Assembly (NCBI GenBank): GCA_002070905.1 | Contig: MWEF01000007.1 | Coordinates: 1 to 61,054 of the forward strand | Length of the DNA stretch: 61,054 bases | Direction of reading: 5' to 3' | From: Tenericutes bacterium ADurb.Bin087 | Lineage (GTDB): Bacteria; Bacillota_I; Bacilli_A; RFN20; CAG-826 | In this document: in pieces, positions 34,237 through 43,426 of the stretch | Layout: every line of letters starts with the position of its first letter | Position numbering within the stretch: position 1 is the stretch's first letter | The notes under the pieces: generated by a model | Seen by the model: only the letters and a program-made list of their open reading frames with translations | The model's database searches: none | Told to the model about the DNA's origin: nothing | Translations under genes and position numbers: made by a program

Positions 34237-35043
34237 TTATTTAAAATGTTTGTTTTTAAACGCTAGTGCTTCTTCTTCGGTATTAAACACAATTGTTAAT
34301 TTATTTTTCATTTGAATAACAAAATAATCCTTACCATTATATGTCGCAGTATTTGGTGCTTTTATTAAGGCTTCTAATTCACGGACAGAGAGATTATTAA
34401 CACGAATTAATTCTAAATATTCAAGACTTTTTTCGCGATCAAATGAGATTAAAGCCCGTGCATGTCCAAAAGTTATTTGCTCGTTATTAAGCGCACGAAT
34501 AACTTCTGGCTCAAGCTTTAAAAGTCGTAAAATATTTGTAACCTGCGACCTGCTTCTGAATGTTAAATCCGCAAGTGCTTGGTGAGAATAGCCGTGTTTT
34601 GTCGATAAAACACTAAAGATATACGCTAATTCTAAAACATTAGTACCAAGTTGATCACGCGCTTTCGCCAATAAAATTAATAAGGTTTCTTCATCATTAT
34701 AATTCATAACGATGACGGGAATTTCTTGGATTTCTGTAAGTCTTGCTGCCGCTAGACGCCGGCGTCCAATAATTACTTCGTACTTATCACCTTTTGCTCT
34801 AACCACGAGTGGTTCTAGTAAAATATTACGCTGATAATTTTCAACAAAGCGCGCAATTTTTTTACGGGACAAAGTAATCTTTTTAATAAAATTATTGTCT
34901 ACTATTAAATCAATCGGCAACATTTGAATCGGCCGATTCGTATGTGCTTTCGCAAGTTCTTCTAAAACATTTGATTGCGAATATTTAGAAATTAAATCTG
35001 AAAGGTGTTCTTTTAACAAATTATTCTTCGGCTCGTTCTTCAT
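34237..35043 (-). CDS. parB: ParB/Spo0J-like partition protein, divergent nucleotide-binding motifs
   Basis: ParB-family proteins bind parS sites and spread as CTP-dependent clamps for chromosome segregation. The 268-residue protein has a ParB N-domain (IDLIVD to IPVIVM, about 43-115), a helix-turn-helix ([20 protein letters not shown], about 152-171) and the GHARAL segment. The usual CTP-pocket residues are changed: GERRxRA is GRRRLAAA (93-100), and the ENLQRE-like motif is AKARDQ (126-131), losing the Glu and Asn that hold the metal. The N-terminal ParA-activating peptide is not obvious either. It overlaps parA by 23 bases. It could be a Noc-like or non-sliding ParB variant. Confidence 0.88.
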   Translation of the reverse strand: MKNEPKNNLLKEHLSDLISKYSQSNVLEELAKAHTNRPIQMLPIDLIVDNNFIKKITLSRKKIARFVENYQRNILLEPLVVRAKGDKYEVIIGRRRLAAARLTEIQEIPVIVMNYNDEETLLILLAKARDQLGTNVLELAYIFSVLSTKHGYSHQALADLTFRSRSQVTNILRLLKLEPEVIRALNNEQITFGHARALISFDREKSLEYLELIRVNNLSVRELEALIKAPNTATYNGKDYFVIQMKNKLTIVFNTEEEALAFKNKHFK

Positions 35044-35800
35044 TCTCCATAATCTCCTTAGCTACATTTAAGTAGGCTAATGAACCTTTCGAAGTCGGTT
35101 TATATAAAATGGTTGGCAGCATTTTAGCACTTGCTTCCGCTAGAGCGATATTCCGCGGGATTGGTGTCATAAATGTTGATTCTTTAAATAGACCTCTAAT
35201 TTGTTGGCTAATTTCAATTCCTAGTCTAGTTCTTTCGTCATACATCGTTAACAGAAAACCTTCTATTTTCAGTTCCGAATTATGTGAGGCTTGAACTTGT
35301 TTAATCGTCGCTAAAACTTGGGCAACAGCCTCAAGCGCAAAATATTCACATTGCACAGGAATAATTACACTATTAGCCGCCACTAAAGCATTAGTACTTA
35401 ATAGTCCAAGTGAAGGCGGGCAATCAATAAATATATAATCATAACGGCGATCAATTTCTTTAATTTTTGATTGTAAAACGGTAAACGGGTGTTGCGGAAT
35501 CGTGCTAATTTCCACATCAGTCCGCGCCAGAAAAAGATTAGCGCCAATAATATCTAAACTTTTTAGTGGTGTGCGATAAATAGCTTTATTAATATTAATG
35601 CCCTTGAAAAAAGTATGATAAATCGTATTTTTAATCGTCGCAGGATCAAGCCCAAGCCCACGGCTACTATTGCCTTGCGGGTCCATATCAATTAAAAGTA
35701 CCTTGCGCCCAAAATGTGCAAAAGAGGCACTTAAATTAATTGCGGTCGTTGTTTTGCCAACACCGCCCTTCTGATTTGCAATTGCGATGATTTTAGCCAT
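35021..35800 (-). CDS. parA: chromosome partitioning ATPase ParA/Soj
   Basis: ParA is a deviant Walker ATPase that, with ParB, positions chromosome origins. The 259-residue protein has the deviant P-loop KGGVGKTTT at residues 11-19 (signature Lys present), DMDPQGNSS, and the switch region FIDCPPSLG, as in Soj. It lacks the extra N-terminal DNA-binding domain of plasmid ParA, so it is the short chromosomal type. It lies 33 bases after rsmG. The mnmG-rsmG-parA-parB order is the classic origin-proximal order of bacteria. Confidence 0.96.
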   Translation of the reverse strand: MAKIIAIANQKGGVGKTTTAINLSASFAHFGRKVLLIDMDPQGNSSRGLGLDPATIKNTIYHTFFKGININKAIYRTPLKSLDIIGANLFLARTDVEISTIPQHPFTVLQSKIKEIDRRYDYIFIDCPPSLGLLSTNALVAANSVIIPVQCEYFALEAVAQVLATIKQVQASHNSELKIEGFLLTMYDERTRLGIEISQQIRGLFKESTFMTPIPRNIALAEASAKMLPTILYKPTSKGSLAYLNVAKEIMENEERAEE

Positions 35801-35833
35801 ACTATTCCTTGTAATAAGTATATCAAATATACT

Positions 35834-36535
35834 TTAAAGTGGATTTTTCTTAATTTGTGCGAATGGACGCGGATATTTTTTAGGAGTACTTCCCTTTTTA
35901 ATAAAGCGAGCGTTGACCCGCATACTACCGTCACTTGGTAAGAAATGTAAATCTGTTTTTCCAACTTCAACTTTAAGGATGTAAATTGCATTTTCAGCGT
36001 CACTTAATTCAGCATTATAATTTCGCCCCTTCATCATTAAAGCACTGCCATTGATGCGTAAAAACGGTACGCTTAGTTCAAGCATTATACTTAGCGAAGA
36101 CACAGCGCGACTTGTGACTAAATCATATTCACCGCGTTTACTTGCGGCATAATCTTCCGCACGTTCATTAACAACTTCAACATTTGTAAGTTCTAATTCT
36201 TTAACGACAGTATTTAAGAAATTACAACGCTTCTTAATTGGTTCAAGTAAAGTTATTTGTAATTCAGGATAAGCAATCGCTAACACAACTCCTGGAAACC
36301 CTGCACCACTACCGATATCTAATAATGTTTCATTGCGGAAATTATATGTTTCGCGAAGTAATAAGCAATCTAAAAAATGCTTTTCTTCATATTCGCTTGG
36401 GGCAATTGCGGTTAAATTTTGTACCTTATTATGCTCCTCGATAAGTGCAGCATACTTTGCAAATTGCACTTTTAACACTTCAGCATTTTCGCTAAAATGC
36501 TCTTCTAAGTACTGCAAAAATGGGTTATTTTTCAT
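35834..36535 (-). CDS. rsmG: 16S rRNA (guanine-N7) methyltransferase
   Basis: RsmG methylates G527 of 16S rRNA using SAM. The 233-residue protein has the SAM-binding motif LLDIGSGAGFPGVVLAIAYP near residue 70, LLEPIKKRCNFL and TSRAVSSL, matching GidB/RsmG. The start at 36535 (MKNNPF) is chosen because GAGGAGG lies about ten bases upstream; another ATG three codons earlier is almost on top of the SD. It overlaps mnmG by 11 bases. Confidence 0.95.
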   Translation of the reverse strand: MKNNPFLQYLEEHFSENAEVLKVQFAKYAALIEEHNKVQNLTAIAPSEYEEKHFLDCLLLRETYNFRNETLLDIGSGAGFPGVVLAIAYPELQITLLEPIKKRCNFLNTVVKELELTNVEVVNERAEDYAASKRGEYDLVTSRAVSSLSIMLELSVPFLRINGSALMMKGRNYNAELSDAENAIYILKVEVGKTDLHFLPSDGSMRVNARFIKKGSTPKKYPRPFAQIKKNPL

Positions 36536-38408
36536 TTTTACCATACCTCCTCAAATATGTCATTAATATAATAATATCGTTAGGATTAACACCACTAATA
36601 CGTTTAGCTTGACCAATTGTAAGTGGTTTAACTTTAGCTAAGCGCTGCCGCGCTTCGATCCGCAAACCATCTAAATCATCATAAGTGAAAGAAGCAGGAA
36701 TTTCTACTTCTTCAAGCTTCTTTAAACGCTTTGCTTCTTGGCGTTGCTTATTAATATATCCTTCATATTTTATATCAGTTTCTAGTTGAAATAAATCATT
36801 GTGGTTAAGACCCTCAAGTGTTAAGTGTCCTAAAAGCTCTAATAAATCATCTAGTGTAACTCGCGGTCTTTTAATAAGTTCAGCAATGGTTAATCCGCCC
36901 GAATAATTAGGATAACCAACACTTTCGAGAAATTCAACGACAGGAATATCCGCGCTTACTTGTGTTGTTTCTAAAATTGCTCGAGCATCCGCTATGGCTT
37001 TTTGACTTTTTAAAAACTTCGCATAACGATCATCTTTTACTAAGCCAACTTGTCGCCCAATTTCGGTAAGGCGCGAATCAGCGTTATCATGTCTTAAGAG
37101 TAAGCGGTATTCAGATCTACTTGATAATAAACGATATGGCTCTTCAGTGCCTTTTGTCACTAAGTCATCAATCATAACACCAATGTAGGCCTCATCTCTT
37201 TTCAAAATTAAGGGTGGCTTATTATCTATTTTCAACACAGCATTAATTCCTGCTAAAAGACCAAGTCCCGCTGCTTCTTCGTATCCACTTGTGCCAATAA
37301 TTTGACCAGCGCAATATAAGTTATCCCACTTTTTAAGTTCTAGTGTTGGTTTAAGTTCAAGTGGATCAATTGCATCATATTCAATCGCATAACCATATTT
37401 TAATATTTCAACATTTTCTAAACCTTTTAGACTGCGAATCATTTTTTCTTGAACTTCAACTGGCATTGAAGTACTTAATCCTTGTAAATACATTGAATCA
37501 GTGTAACGTGATTCTGGTTCGATGAATAATTGATGACGTTCTTTATCACTAAAGCGCACAATTTTATCTTCAATGCTTGGACAATATCTAGCACCCGTTC
37601 CTGTTACAAGCCCGCTATACATCGCGGAATCACCTAAATGTTCATTAATAATTGCGTGCGTTTCAGGTGTAGTGTAGAGTAAGTGGCAGAGCACCTGTTC
37701 TTCAAGGGTGTGATAGCGCTCACTCATATAGGAAAAATTTAAGTAGCCTTCCATCCCTGGTTCTTCAACCATCACACTATAATCAATCGTATCTTTTTTA
37801 AGTCGCGCTGGTGTTCCAGTTTTAAGTCTAAAGATTTTAAGCCCCATTTTCTCCAAATACGGCGATAAACCTTTACTAGAACGGTCTCCTTCTGGACCAA
37901 TTTCTTTAACAGTGTGACCAACTAAAATTGTTGATTCCATGTATGTTCCAGTTGTTAATATTGTTGCCTTTGCCAATATTTCTTCATCGTTTTCCAAGCG
38001 GACCCCATACACTTTTTCTGTGTCATGAATGACCGAAACTACCATTGCTTCTTTTACAGTTAAATTTGGAGTATTTAGCACAATGCTTTGGACATAACGT
38101 GGATAACCAACTTTATCTTCTTGTGCTCTTAAACAACGGACACCAGGACCCTTACCAGTATTTAAAATTTTAATTTGTAGTGGATCGTGATCAGCAAAAA
38201 TACCCATCATCCCGCCAAGCGCGTCAACTTCACGCACCACAATCCCTTTAGCGCTACCACCAATATTAGGATTACATGGCATATTGGCAATTTTTTTAAT
38301 GTCCATTGTTAAAAGCAGGGTGTTTTTACCCATATGGGCACTAGCTAGCGCAGCTTCAACCCCAGCGTGACCACCGCCAACGACGATTATGTCATAATCA
38401 AACTTCAT
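36525..38408 (-). CDS. mnmG: tRNA uridine-5-carboxymethylaminomethyl modification enzyme MnmG
   Basis: MnmG (GidA), with MnmE, installs cmnm5 at wobble U34 using FAD, NADH and methylene-THF. The 627-residue protein has the FAD motif VGGGHAGVEAALASA (about 11-25), CNPNIGGSAKGIVVREVDALGG, TGTYMESTI, and the C-terminal helical GidA-associated domain ending ARQRLAKVKP and RISGVNPNDI. Its ATG overlaps the sufB stop (TAATG). MnmE, which normally lies just upstream, is absent here and replaced by the suf genes. Confidence 0.97.
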   Translation of the reverse strand: MKFDYDIIVVGGGHAGVEAALASAHMGKNTLLLTMDIKKIANMPCNPNIGGSAKGIVVREVDALGGMMGIFADHDPLQIKILNTGKGPGVRCLRAQEDKVGYPRYVQSIVLNTPNLTVKEAMVVSVIHDTEKVYGVRLENDEEILAKATILTTGTYMESTILVGHTVKEIGPEGDRSSKGLSPYLEKMGLKIFRLKTGTPARLKKDTIDYSVMVEEPGMEGYLNFSYMSERYHTLEEQVLCHLLYTTPETHAIINEHLGDSAMYSGLVTGTGARYCPSIEDKIVRFSDKERHQLFIEPESRYTDSMYLQGLSTSMPVEVQEKMIRSLKGLENVEILKYGYAIEYDAIDPLELKPTLELKKWDNLYCAGQIIGTSGYEEAAGLGLLAGINAVLKIDNKPPLILKRDEAYIGVMIDDLVTKGTEEPYRLLSSRSEYRLLLRHDNADSRLTEIGRQVGLVKDDRYAKFLKSQKAIADARAILETTQVSADIPVVEFLESVGYPNYSGGLTIAELIKRPRVTLDDLLELLGHLTLEGLNHNDLFQLETDIKYEGYINKQRQEAKRLKKLEEVEIPASFTYDDLDGLRIEARQRLAKVKPLTIGQAKRISGVNPNDIIILMTYLRRYGKNEK

Positions 38409-39808
38409 TAACCAAGTGAGCCTTCCATGTCTAGTTTAATCAGACGATTCAATTCCACAGCATATTCCATCGGTAATTCACGAGAGAATGGTTCAATAAA
38501 GCCCATAATAATCATTTGCGTTGCGTCTTCTTCACTTAAACCGCGACTCATTAAATAAAATAACTGTTCTTCACTAATTTTACTTACCGTTGCTTCGTGT
38601 TCAATAAATGACTCGTTGTTATGTATTTCATTAGTAGGAATTGTGTCACTTTTTGATATCCCGTCTAGTATTAAAGTGTCACATTCAATATGTGTTTGTG
38701 AATTAGGAGCATTTTTTGTATGTCGCACTAAACCGCGATAATTTGCCGTGCCGCCACTATGTACGACTGATTTAGAAATAATGGTACTTGATGTATTTGG
38801 TGCTAAGTGAATCATTCTTGCACCTGCATCTTGATATTGACCTTTCCCTGCAACAGCAATCGAAATTGTTGTGCCGCGTGCTCCTTCACCGCGTAAGATA
38901 CAAGCAGGATACTTCATATTAATAGAGCTACCAATATTCCCATCAATCCATTCCATCTGTCCGTTTTCATAAACATCTGCTCTTTTTGTAACGAGATTAA
39001 TAATGTTATTTGACCAGTTTTGAATCGTAGTGTAGCGACATTTAGCGTCTTTATGTACAATAATTTCAACAACAGCAGCGTGTAATGAGTCTTCACTATA
39101 AACTGGAGCAGTACAACCCTCAACATAATGAACACTTGCCCCTTCATCGACAATAATTAATGTTCTTTCAAATTGACCCATCTTTGCCGCATTAAGTCTA
39201 AAGTAACTTTGGAGTGGTTTATCTAGTTCCACACCTTTTGGCACATAAATAAATGAACCACCGCTCCATACAGCCCCATTTAAGGCTGTATATTTATTAT
39301 CGGTATATTTAACAACGGTATTAAAATATTTTTTAAATATCTCAGGATGTTCTTTAAGTGCCTCATCAGTTGATGAAAAAATCACACCCTTTTCTTTAAA
39401 TTCACTAATCATACTAGCGTAAACAACTTCGGAATCATATTGCGTCGCCACACCAGCGAGAAATTTACGCTCAGCTTCAGGAATACCTAACTTTTCAAAA
39501 GTTTCTTTAATCGTGTCCGGAACATCGTCCCACGAGCGTGCCTCATCTTTTACAACACGGTTAAAATAAGTATAAGAATCAAAATCGAGATCTTTTAAAG
39601 ATGGTCCAAATTTAGGGTTTTTCATTAATTCAAACGCGCGAAGTGATTTAAGTCGAAACTCAAGCATCCATTCTGGTTCTTCTTTAAAGGCAGATATTTG
39701 CCGAACAACATCTTCGTTAATACCAATACCAGTACTAGCAATTGATTCTTGGTCATCGGAGAAACCATAAGCATAAGTACCAAATTTTAATTCATCAGCA
39801 CTAGTCAT
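38408..39808 (-). CDS. sufB: Fe-S cluster scaffold protein SufB
   Basis: SufB is the core of the SufBCD scaffold where Fe-S clusters are built. The 466-residue protein has the typical N-terminal helical domain and a right-handed beta-helix. Motifs seen are [47 protein letters not shown], and C-terminal [26 protein letters not shown]. The ligand Cys in ILRGEGARG-like surroundings (PACILRGEG) is present. It is last of the suf genes and is joined to mnmG by a one-base stop-start overlap. Confidence 0.97.
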   Translation of the reverse strand: MTSADELKFGTYAYGFSDDQESIASTGIGINEDVVRQISAFKEEPEWMLEFRLKSLRAFELMKNPKFGPSLKDLDFDSYTYFNRVVKDEARSWDDVPDTIKETFEKLGIPEAERKFLAGVATQYDSEVVYASMISEFKEKGVIFSSTDEALKEHPEIFKKYFNTVVKYTDNKYTALNGAVWSGGSFIYVPKGVELDKPLQSYFRLNAAKMGQFERTLIIVDEGASVHYVEGCTAPVYSEDSLHAAVVEIIVHKDAKCRYTTIQNWSNNIINLVTKRADVYENGQMEWIDGNIGSSINMKYPACILRGEGARGTTISIAVAGKGQYQDAGARMIHLAPNTSSTIISKSVVHSGGTANYRGLVRHTKNAPNSQTHIECDTLILDGISKSDTIPTNEIHNNESFIEHEATVSKISEEQLFYLMSRGLSEEDATQMIIMGFIEPFSRELPMEYAVELNRLIKLDMEGSLG

Positions 39809-40256
39809 TGTGATTTTCCTCCTCTTTATGTTTTGTAATTAATTCAGCAACCCCGTCCCACCCAATTGTGGCACAGCGAATGCGACTTGGTTGCCGGACT
39901 GTATTTGCAAATACAATTGCTTCATTAAGAATATCTATGTCATAAGGTTCGCTGTTGAGCATTTTTTTGTATTCCGCAATTATTTTCAAGACAGCATCAA
40001 CATTCATTCCTTCAATCATTTCAAGGAGGATTGAGGTAGAGGCAATCGAAATAGTGCAACCAAATCCATCAAAATATCCGGTGATAACTTTATTGTCTTT
40101 AACTTTTAAATAAAGTGTTAAATTATCTATACAACCACTGGAAGTAAGGTGAATTTGCATAAATTCATCCGCATTTTGCGGGGTTTCCTTGTGATAAGGG
40201 TTTTCATAATGCGTTAAAATTGTCGCCCGCATAAGCTCGTTATTAAAAATAGGCAT
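39801..40256 (-). CDS. sufU: SufU, zinc-dependent sulfurtransferase partner of SufS
   Basis: SufU accepts sulfur from SufS through a zinc-bound exchange and passes it to SufB. The 151-residue protein keeps the four zinc/sulfur ligands C42, D44, C67 and C128 ([23 protein letters not shown]), in the spacing of Firmicute SufU and unlike IscU. It overlaps sufS by 14 bases and sufB by eight. The spacing and overlap suggest one polycistronic message. Confidence 0.95.
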   Translation of the reverse strand: MPIFNNELMRATILTHYENPYHKETPQNADEFMQIHLTSSGCIDNLTLYLKVKDNKVITGYFDGFGCTISIASTSILLEMIEGMNVDAVLKIIAEYKKMLNSEPYDIDILNEAIVFANTVRQPSRIRCATIGWDGVAELITKHKEEENHND

Positions 40257-41457
40257 CTAAATAATTCTCCGCTGTTCTAGCTGCCTCAACAAAGGCATCA
40301 ATTTCTTCTTTTGTCGTATACAAATATAAACTTGCACGTACAGTTGCCACTTCGCGTAAATGTTCTTTCAGCAATTTAGCGCAATGTTCTCCACTACGAA
40401 CGGCAATATTCTTACTATTAAAATATGTAGCAACATCTTGTGCAAACACATTTTTAACATTGAAAGTAATAATACCAGTTTCAGCATTTTCGTTATATAA
40501 AATAATATGATCCATTTCTTTTAATTTAGAAACAGCATATGTTCTTAACTTATGTTCATGTTTACTAATATTTTCAATACCAATCTTATTAATATATTCA
40601 ATCGCGGCATGTAAGCCATAAATCGCCTCGATGTTTAATGTGCCTGCTTCAAACTTAAGTGGGACTTTAAATAATTCATAATTCCCTTCTTTATCATAAC
40701 TAAAATTCATGCCCCCGCCCGTTTGGTAAGGATCCATCTTTTCTAATAATTCTTTTTTACCATAAAGTACACCGATACCTGTTGGCGCTAACATTTTATG
40801 TCCGCTAAACGCTAAAAAGTCAACATCTAAGTCTTGAACATCAACTTTCATATGCGGGACGCTTTGCGCACCATCTAAAACAATAATAGCGCAATTATCA
40901 TGCACTATTTTCGCAATTTGTTTAATACCATGAACATGACCTAAAACATTGCTAACATGAAGTACACTGACAACTTTTGTATGTTCTGTCATATATTTTT
41001 CGACAATTTCTGGAGTGACTTTCCCGTCTTCACTAAGTGGCATATAGACGATTTTAGCACCAGTTTTTTTGGCCACTTGCATCCAGGGTAAGGTGTTAGA
41101 TGCGTGTTCAGCAATTGATAATAATATTTCGTCACCCTCTTTTAAGAACTTCTCACCATAACACTTAGCAACCATATTTAATGAGGCCGTTGTCCCTTGG
41201 GTAAAAACAACTTCTTGCACATGTTTACTATTAATAAATTTATGAATTAAAGCGCGCGTTTCATCAACTCTTTTATCGACTAAATAAGCATTTTGATAAT
41301 CGCCGCGCCCACTATTAGCGGTTTCTTTTGATAAATAATTAGTCACTGCATCGATTACAACTTGTGGTTTATATGTTGTAGCAGCGTTATCTAAATATAT
41401 TGTTTTGTTATTATCAAAAACCGGAAAATCTTTTCTAATTTTATAAACGTCGTACAT
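40243..41457 (-). CDS. sufS: cysteine desulfurase SufS
   Basis: SufS is a PLP enzyme that takes sulfur from cysteine as a persulfide. The 404-residue protein has the PLP-lysine motif FSGHKMLAPTGIGVLYG near residue 220, the early IYLDNAATTYKP, and the catalytic Cys in VRSGEHCAKLL near residue 357, followed by VRASLYLYTTKEEID. These place it in the group II SufS class. It starts at the sufD stop (TAATG) and overlaps sufU. Confidence 0.97.
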   Translation of the reverse strand: MYDVYKIRKDFPVFDNNKTIYLDNAATTYKPQVVIDAVTNYLSKETANSGRGDYQNAYLVDKRVDETRALIHKFINSKHVQEVVFTQGTTASLNMVAKCYGEKFLKEGDEILLSIAEHASNTLPWMQVAKKTGAKIVYMPLSEDGKVTPEIVEKYMTEHTKVVSVLHVSNVLGHVHGIKQIAKIVHDNCAIIVLDGAQSVPHMKVDVQDLDVDFLAFSGHKMLAPTGIGVLYGKKELLEKMDPYQTGGGMNFSYDKEGNYELFKVPLKFEAGTLNIEAIYGLHAAIEYINKIGIENISKHEHKLRTYAVSKLKEMDHIILYNENAETGIITFNVKNVFAQDVATYFNSKNIAVRSGEHCAKLLKEHLREVATVRASLYLYTTKEEIDAFVEAARTAENYLDAYF

Positions 41458-42290
41458 TATAATACCCTCTCAAGCATAGTAATGCAGTTCTCTTTTAAAA
41501 CTTTATCTTCAATATAATTTAATATCGGCATCAGGTAACCTTTTGTAATTAAAAGTTTAGCTTCTTTTTCTGTAAGTCCGCGGGACTTTAAGTAATAAAG
41601 ATGTTCAGCATTTACTTGTCCGACAGTAGCGGCGTGACTTGCAGCGACGACATCATTATGATAAATATTCAAAATTGGATTAGCCTCTGCATGGCTATTT
41701 TCGTCAAAAACAATAATGCGTGCGGTTTGATGGGTTTCCGCGCCCTTCACATTTTCAAAAATTGTTGATTCACCTGTAAATATAAGAGTTGATGCATTAA
41801 GTACTACACCGTAGTTATGCATATCAGCAAATGACTCATTTCCAAAATGTGAAAACGAGATATTAAATACTTTCTTATCAATATTTTGTGAATAAGTAGC
41901 AAGATGCCATTCTGCTCTAGCTTTTCTTTCTGATAGTTTCGTTTCAATATTTACCTTGCGATTACCATTATGGAAATCAGGCATAATTAATTTAACTTCA
42001 GCACCTTCAAGTAAAATAATTTCGCGATCAATGCTAAGATTTTCCTCACTACACATAAACATTACTTTTCCGCGCGTATATGGCGCAAGTTCATAGGTAA
42101 TGAACTTTTTGTTTTGCCGTAATACAACGACAAAATCAATGTCTTTTGATGATTTTAATATAACTTTAGTCACAGAAGTAGGTAAGTCGTTTTCGTCAAA
42201 AATATGATAAACAGTATCGTTTTCACTTAAGATGAGCGTGTCATCATTAATATTCATTTTATTTATTAATAACGCTTTAAAAACACTCAT
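41457..42290 (-). CDS. sufD: Fe-S cluster assembly protein SufD (short)
   Basis: SufD pairs with SufB in the SufBC2D scaffold. The 277-residue protein is much shorter than usual SufD (about 430), mainly because most of the N-terminal domain is missing. The C-terminal beta-helix and closing helices remain, with HNDVVAASHAATVGQVNAEHLYYLKSRGLTEKEAKLL, written here as the HNDVVAASHAATVGQ and YLKSRGLTEKEA parts. The His of SHAAT, which contributes to the cluster site, is present. It begins in an ATGA overlap with sufC. Confidence 0.92.
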   Translation of the reverse strand: MSVFKALLINKMNINDDTLILSENDTVYHIFDENDLPTSVTKVILKSSKDIDFVVVLRQNKKFITYELAPYTRGKVMFMCSEENLSIDREIILLEGAEVKLIMPDFHNGNRKVNIETKLSERKARAEWHLATYSQNIDKKVFNISFSHFGNESFADMHNYGVVLNASTLIFTGESTIFENVKGAETHQTARIIVFDENSHAEANPILNIYHNDVVAASHAATVGQVNAEHLYYLKSRGLTEKEAKLLITKGYLMPILNYIEDKVLKENCITMLERVL

Positions 42291-43099
42291 TGTTTACTTC
42301 TTTCATTGACCGCACATATTTCTAATACAATTGGGCGTTTGTCTTCGCGTTCAATATTAATGTTGTGTTCTACTTGAATCCATTCATAACCTTCTTGGTC
42401 AATGCGCTTAATGACATCCATACCGCCTTCAATCGCTACTCGACCATTAATCATTACAATGGCGCGCGTTGGATTAATAAGTTCATATAGTCTTGCGTAG
42501 TGACTAATAACGAGAAATGTTTTATCTTTTTTCTCTTCATTTATTTGTTGCGAGACAATTCGAATCCCGTCAACATCAAGACCCGAATCAATTTCGTCTA
42601 ACATTGCAAATTCAGGTTTTAATAATTTCATTTGCAAAATTTCATGACGCTTCTTCTCTCCGCCAGAAAAACCTTCATTTAAATTACGCGAGGCAAGGTC
42701 GTGGGGCATTTGCATTTCTTTGCTTGCTTTATCAATCACGCGGAAAAGTTCAATTGGTTTAATTGGTTTTTCACGTTTTGTATTGATAGCGGCGCGTAAG
42801 AAATCACTAATCTGTACACCAGGAACCTCACTTGGGTTTTGCATTGCAAGAAAAAGCCCTGCTCTAGCTCTTTCGTTAACACTCATTGCTAAAACATCTT
42901 GACCTTTATATAAAATTTCACCTTTCGTAACTTTATAATTAGGGTGACCCATAATTACTTGTAGTAAGGTTGATTTGCCATGACCATTAGGACCAAGTAA
43001 GGCCACTACTTCGCCACGGTTAATTTTTAAGTTAACACCACGTAATATTTCAATATCATTTACGGATGCATGTAGATCTTTAATTTCGATTAATACCAT
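42287..43099 (-). CDS. sufC: Fe-S assembly ATPase SufC
   Basis: SufC is the ABC-type ATPase that drives the SufBCD scaffold. The 270-residue protein has Walker A GPNGHGKST, a Q-loop in LAMQNPSEVPGV, signature FSGGEKKR, Walker B AMLDEIDSGLDVD and H-loop ISHYARL. The start at 43099 (MVLIEIKDLHA) matches family N-termini; an in-frame ATG ten codons upstream is possible. It is the first gene of the suf-mnmG-rsmG-parAB string. A leftward terminator hairpin lies about 140 bases upstream. Confidence 0.95.
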   Translation of the reverse strand: MVLIEIKDLHASVNDIEILRGVNLKINRGEVVALLGPNGHGKSTLLQVIMGHPNYKVTKGEILYKGQDVLAMSVNERARAGLFLAMQNPSEVPGVQISDFLRAAINTKREKPIKPIELFRVIDKASKEMQMPHDLASRNLNEGFSGGEKKRHEILQMKLLKPEFAMLDEIDSGLDVDGIRIVSQQINEEKKDKTFLVISHYARLYELINPTRAIVMINGRVAIEGGMDVIKRIDQEGYEWIQVEHNINIEREDKRPIVLEICAVNERSKQ

Positions 43100-43239
43100 C
43101 TTTACAAACTCTCTTTCCGTTGTATGCATATAAAAGATACCTTAAAACACCTAAAAAATAAACTGTTTTACTATCCTATTTTTATTTAAAAATAACATAT
43201 CATTGTTTTATATGCTTATTTATTAATTTTTATTTCAGT

Positions 43240-43270
43240 AAAAAAGGATTTTATATTCCCTAGCATCCTT
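43240..43270 (-). terminator. leftward terminator or attenuator upstream of sufC
   Basis: AAGGAT pairs with ATCCTT through a 15-base loop, with six T behind it on the minus strand. Nothing that I recognise ends here, so it may be a small RNA terminator or an attenuator in the suf leader. Confidence 0.55.
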
Positions 43271-43327
43271 AGTTTTATCATTTATTGCAATGTTTATGTT
43301 TCACCTCCGTTCATCATTATTTATTTC

Positions 43328-43414
43328 ATTCAAGTAAACTATCCTAACAACAATTAGTATTACTTGAATTAGTTTTATTATACTATTATAATTATAGTGT
43401 TAGCAACGGCTAAC
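43328..43414 (+). promoter_or_regulatory. copA promoter with two inverted repeats
   Basis: TTGAAT (43364-43369), 17-base spacer and TATAAT (43387-43392) form a strong promoter. A perfect 10-bp inverted repeat, ATTCAAGTAA (43328-43337) and TTACTTGAAT (43360-43369), overlaps the -35. A second, GTTAGC-aacg-GCTAAC (43399-43414), starts at the inferred transcription start. These look like operator sites for a metal sensor, or the second may be a 5' mRNA stem-loop. The regulator gene is not adjacent. Confidence 0.65.
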
Positions 43415-43426
43415 TGGTAGGGAAAT

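Larger units (their letters stand above)
43100..43426. other. regulatory intergenic region between suf and copper ATPase genes
   Basis: No protein gene is supported in these 327 bases. They hold, from right to left, the copA promoter with its inverted repeats, an orphan leftward SD (GGAGG at 43304-43308), a leftward terminator (43240-43270), and an AT-rich palindrome (43177-43194) that recurs at 45698-45715. The suf promoter is not clear; AT-rich sequence just before 43130 is the likely place. Confidence 0.5.

Noticed and set aside
34237-38408. Replication origin near mnmG-rsmG-parAB
   Set aside because: The gene order is origin-like, but no dnaA, dnaN, rpmH, rnpA or DnaA-box cluster (TTATNCACA) was seen in the window.
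43290-43312. parS site (TGTTTCAC half-site)
   Set aside because: Only one half of the 16-bp palindrome is present; the other half does not match.
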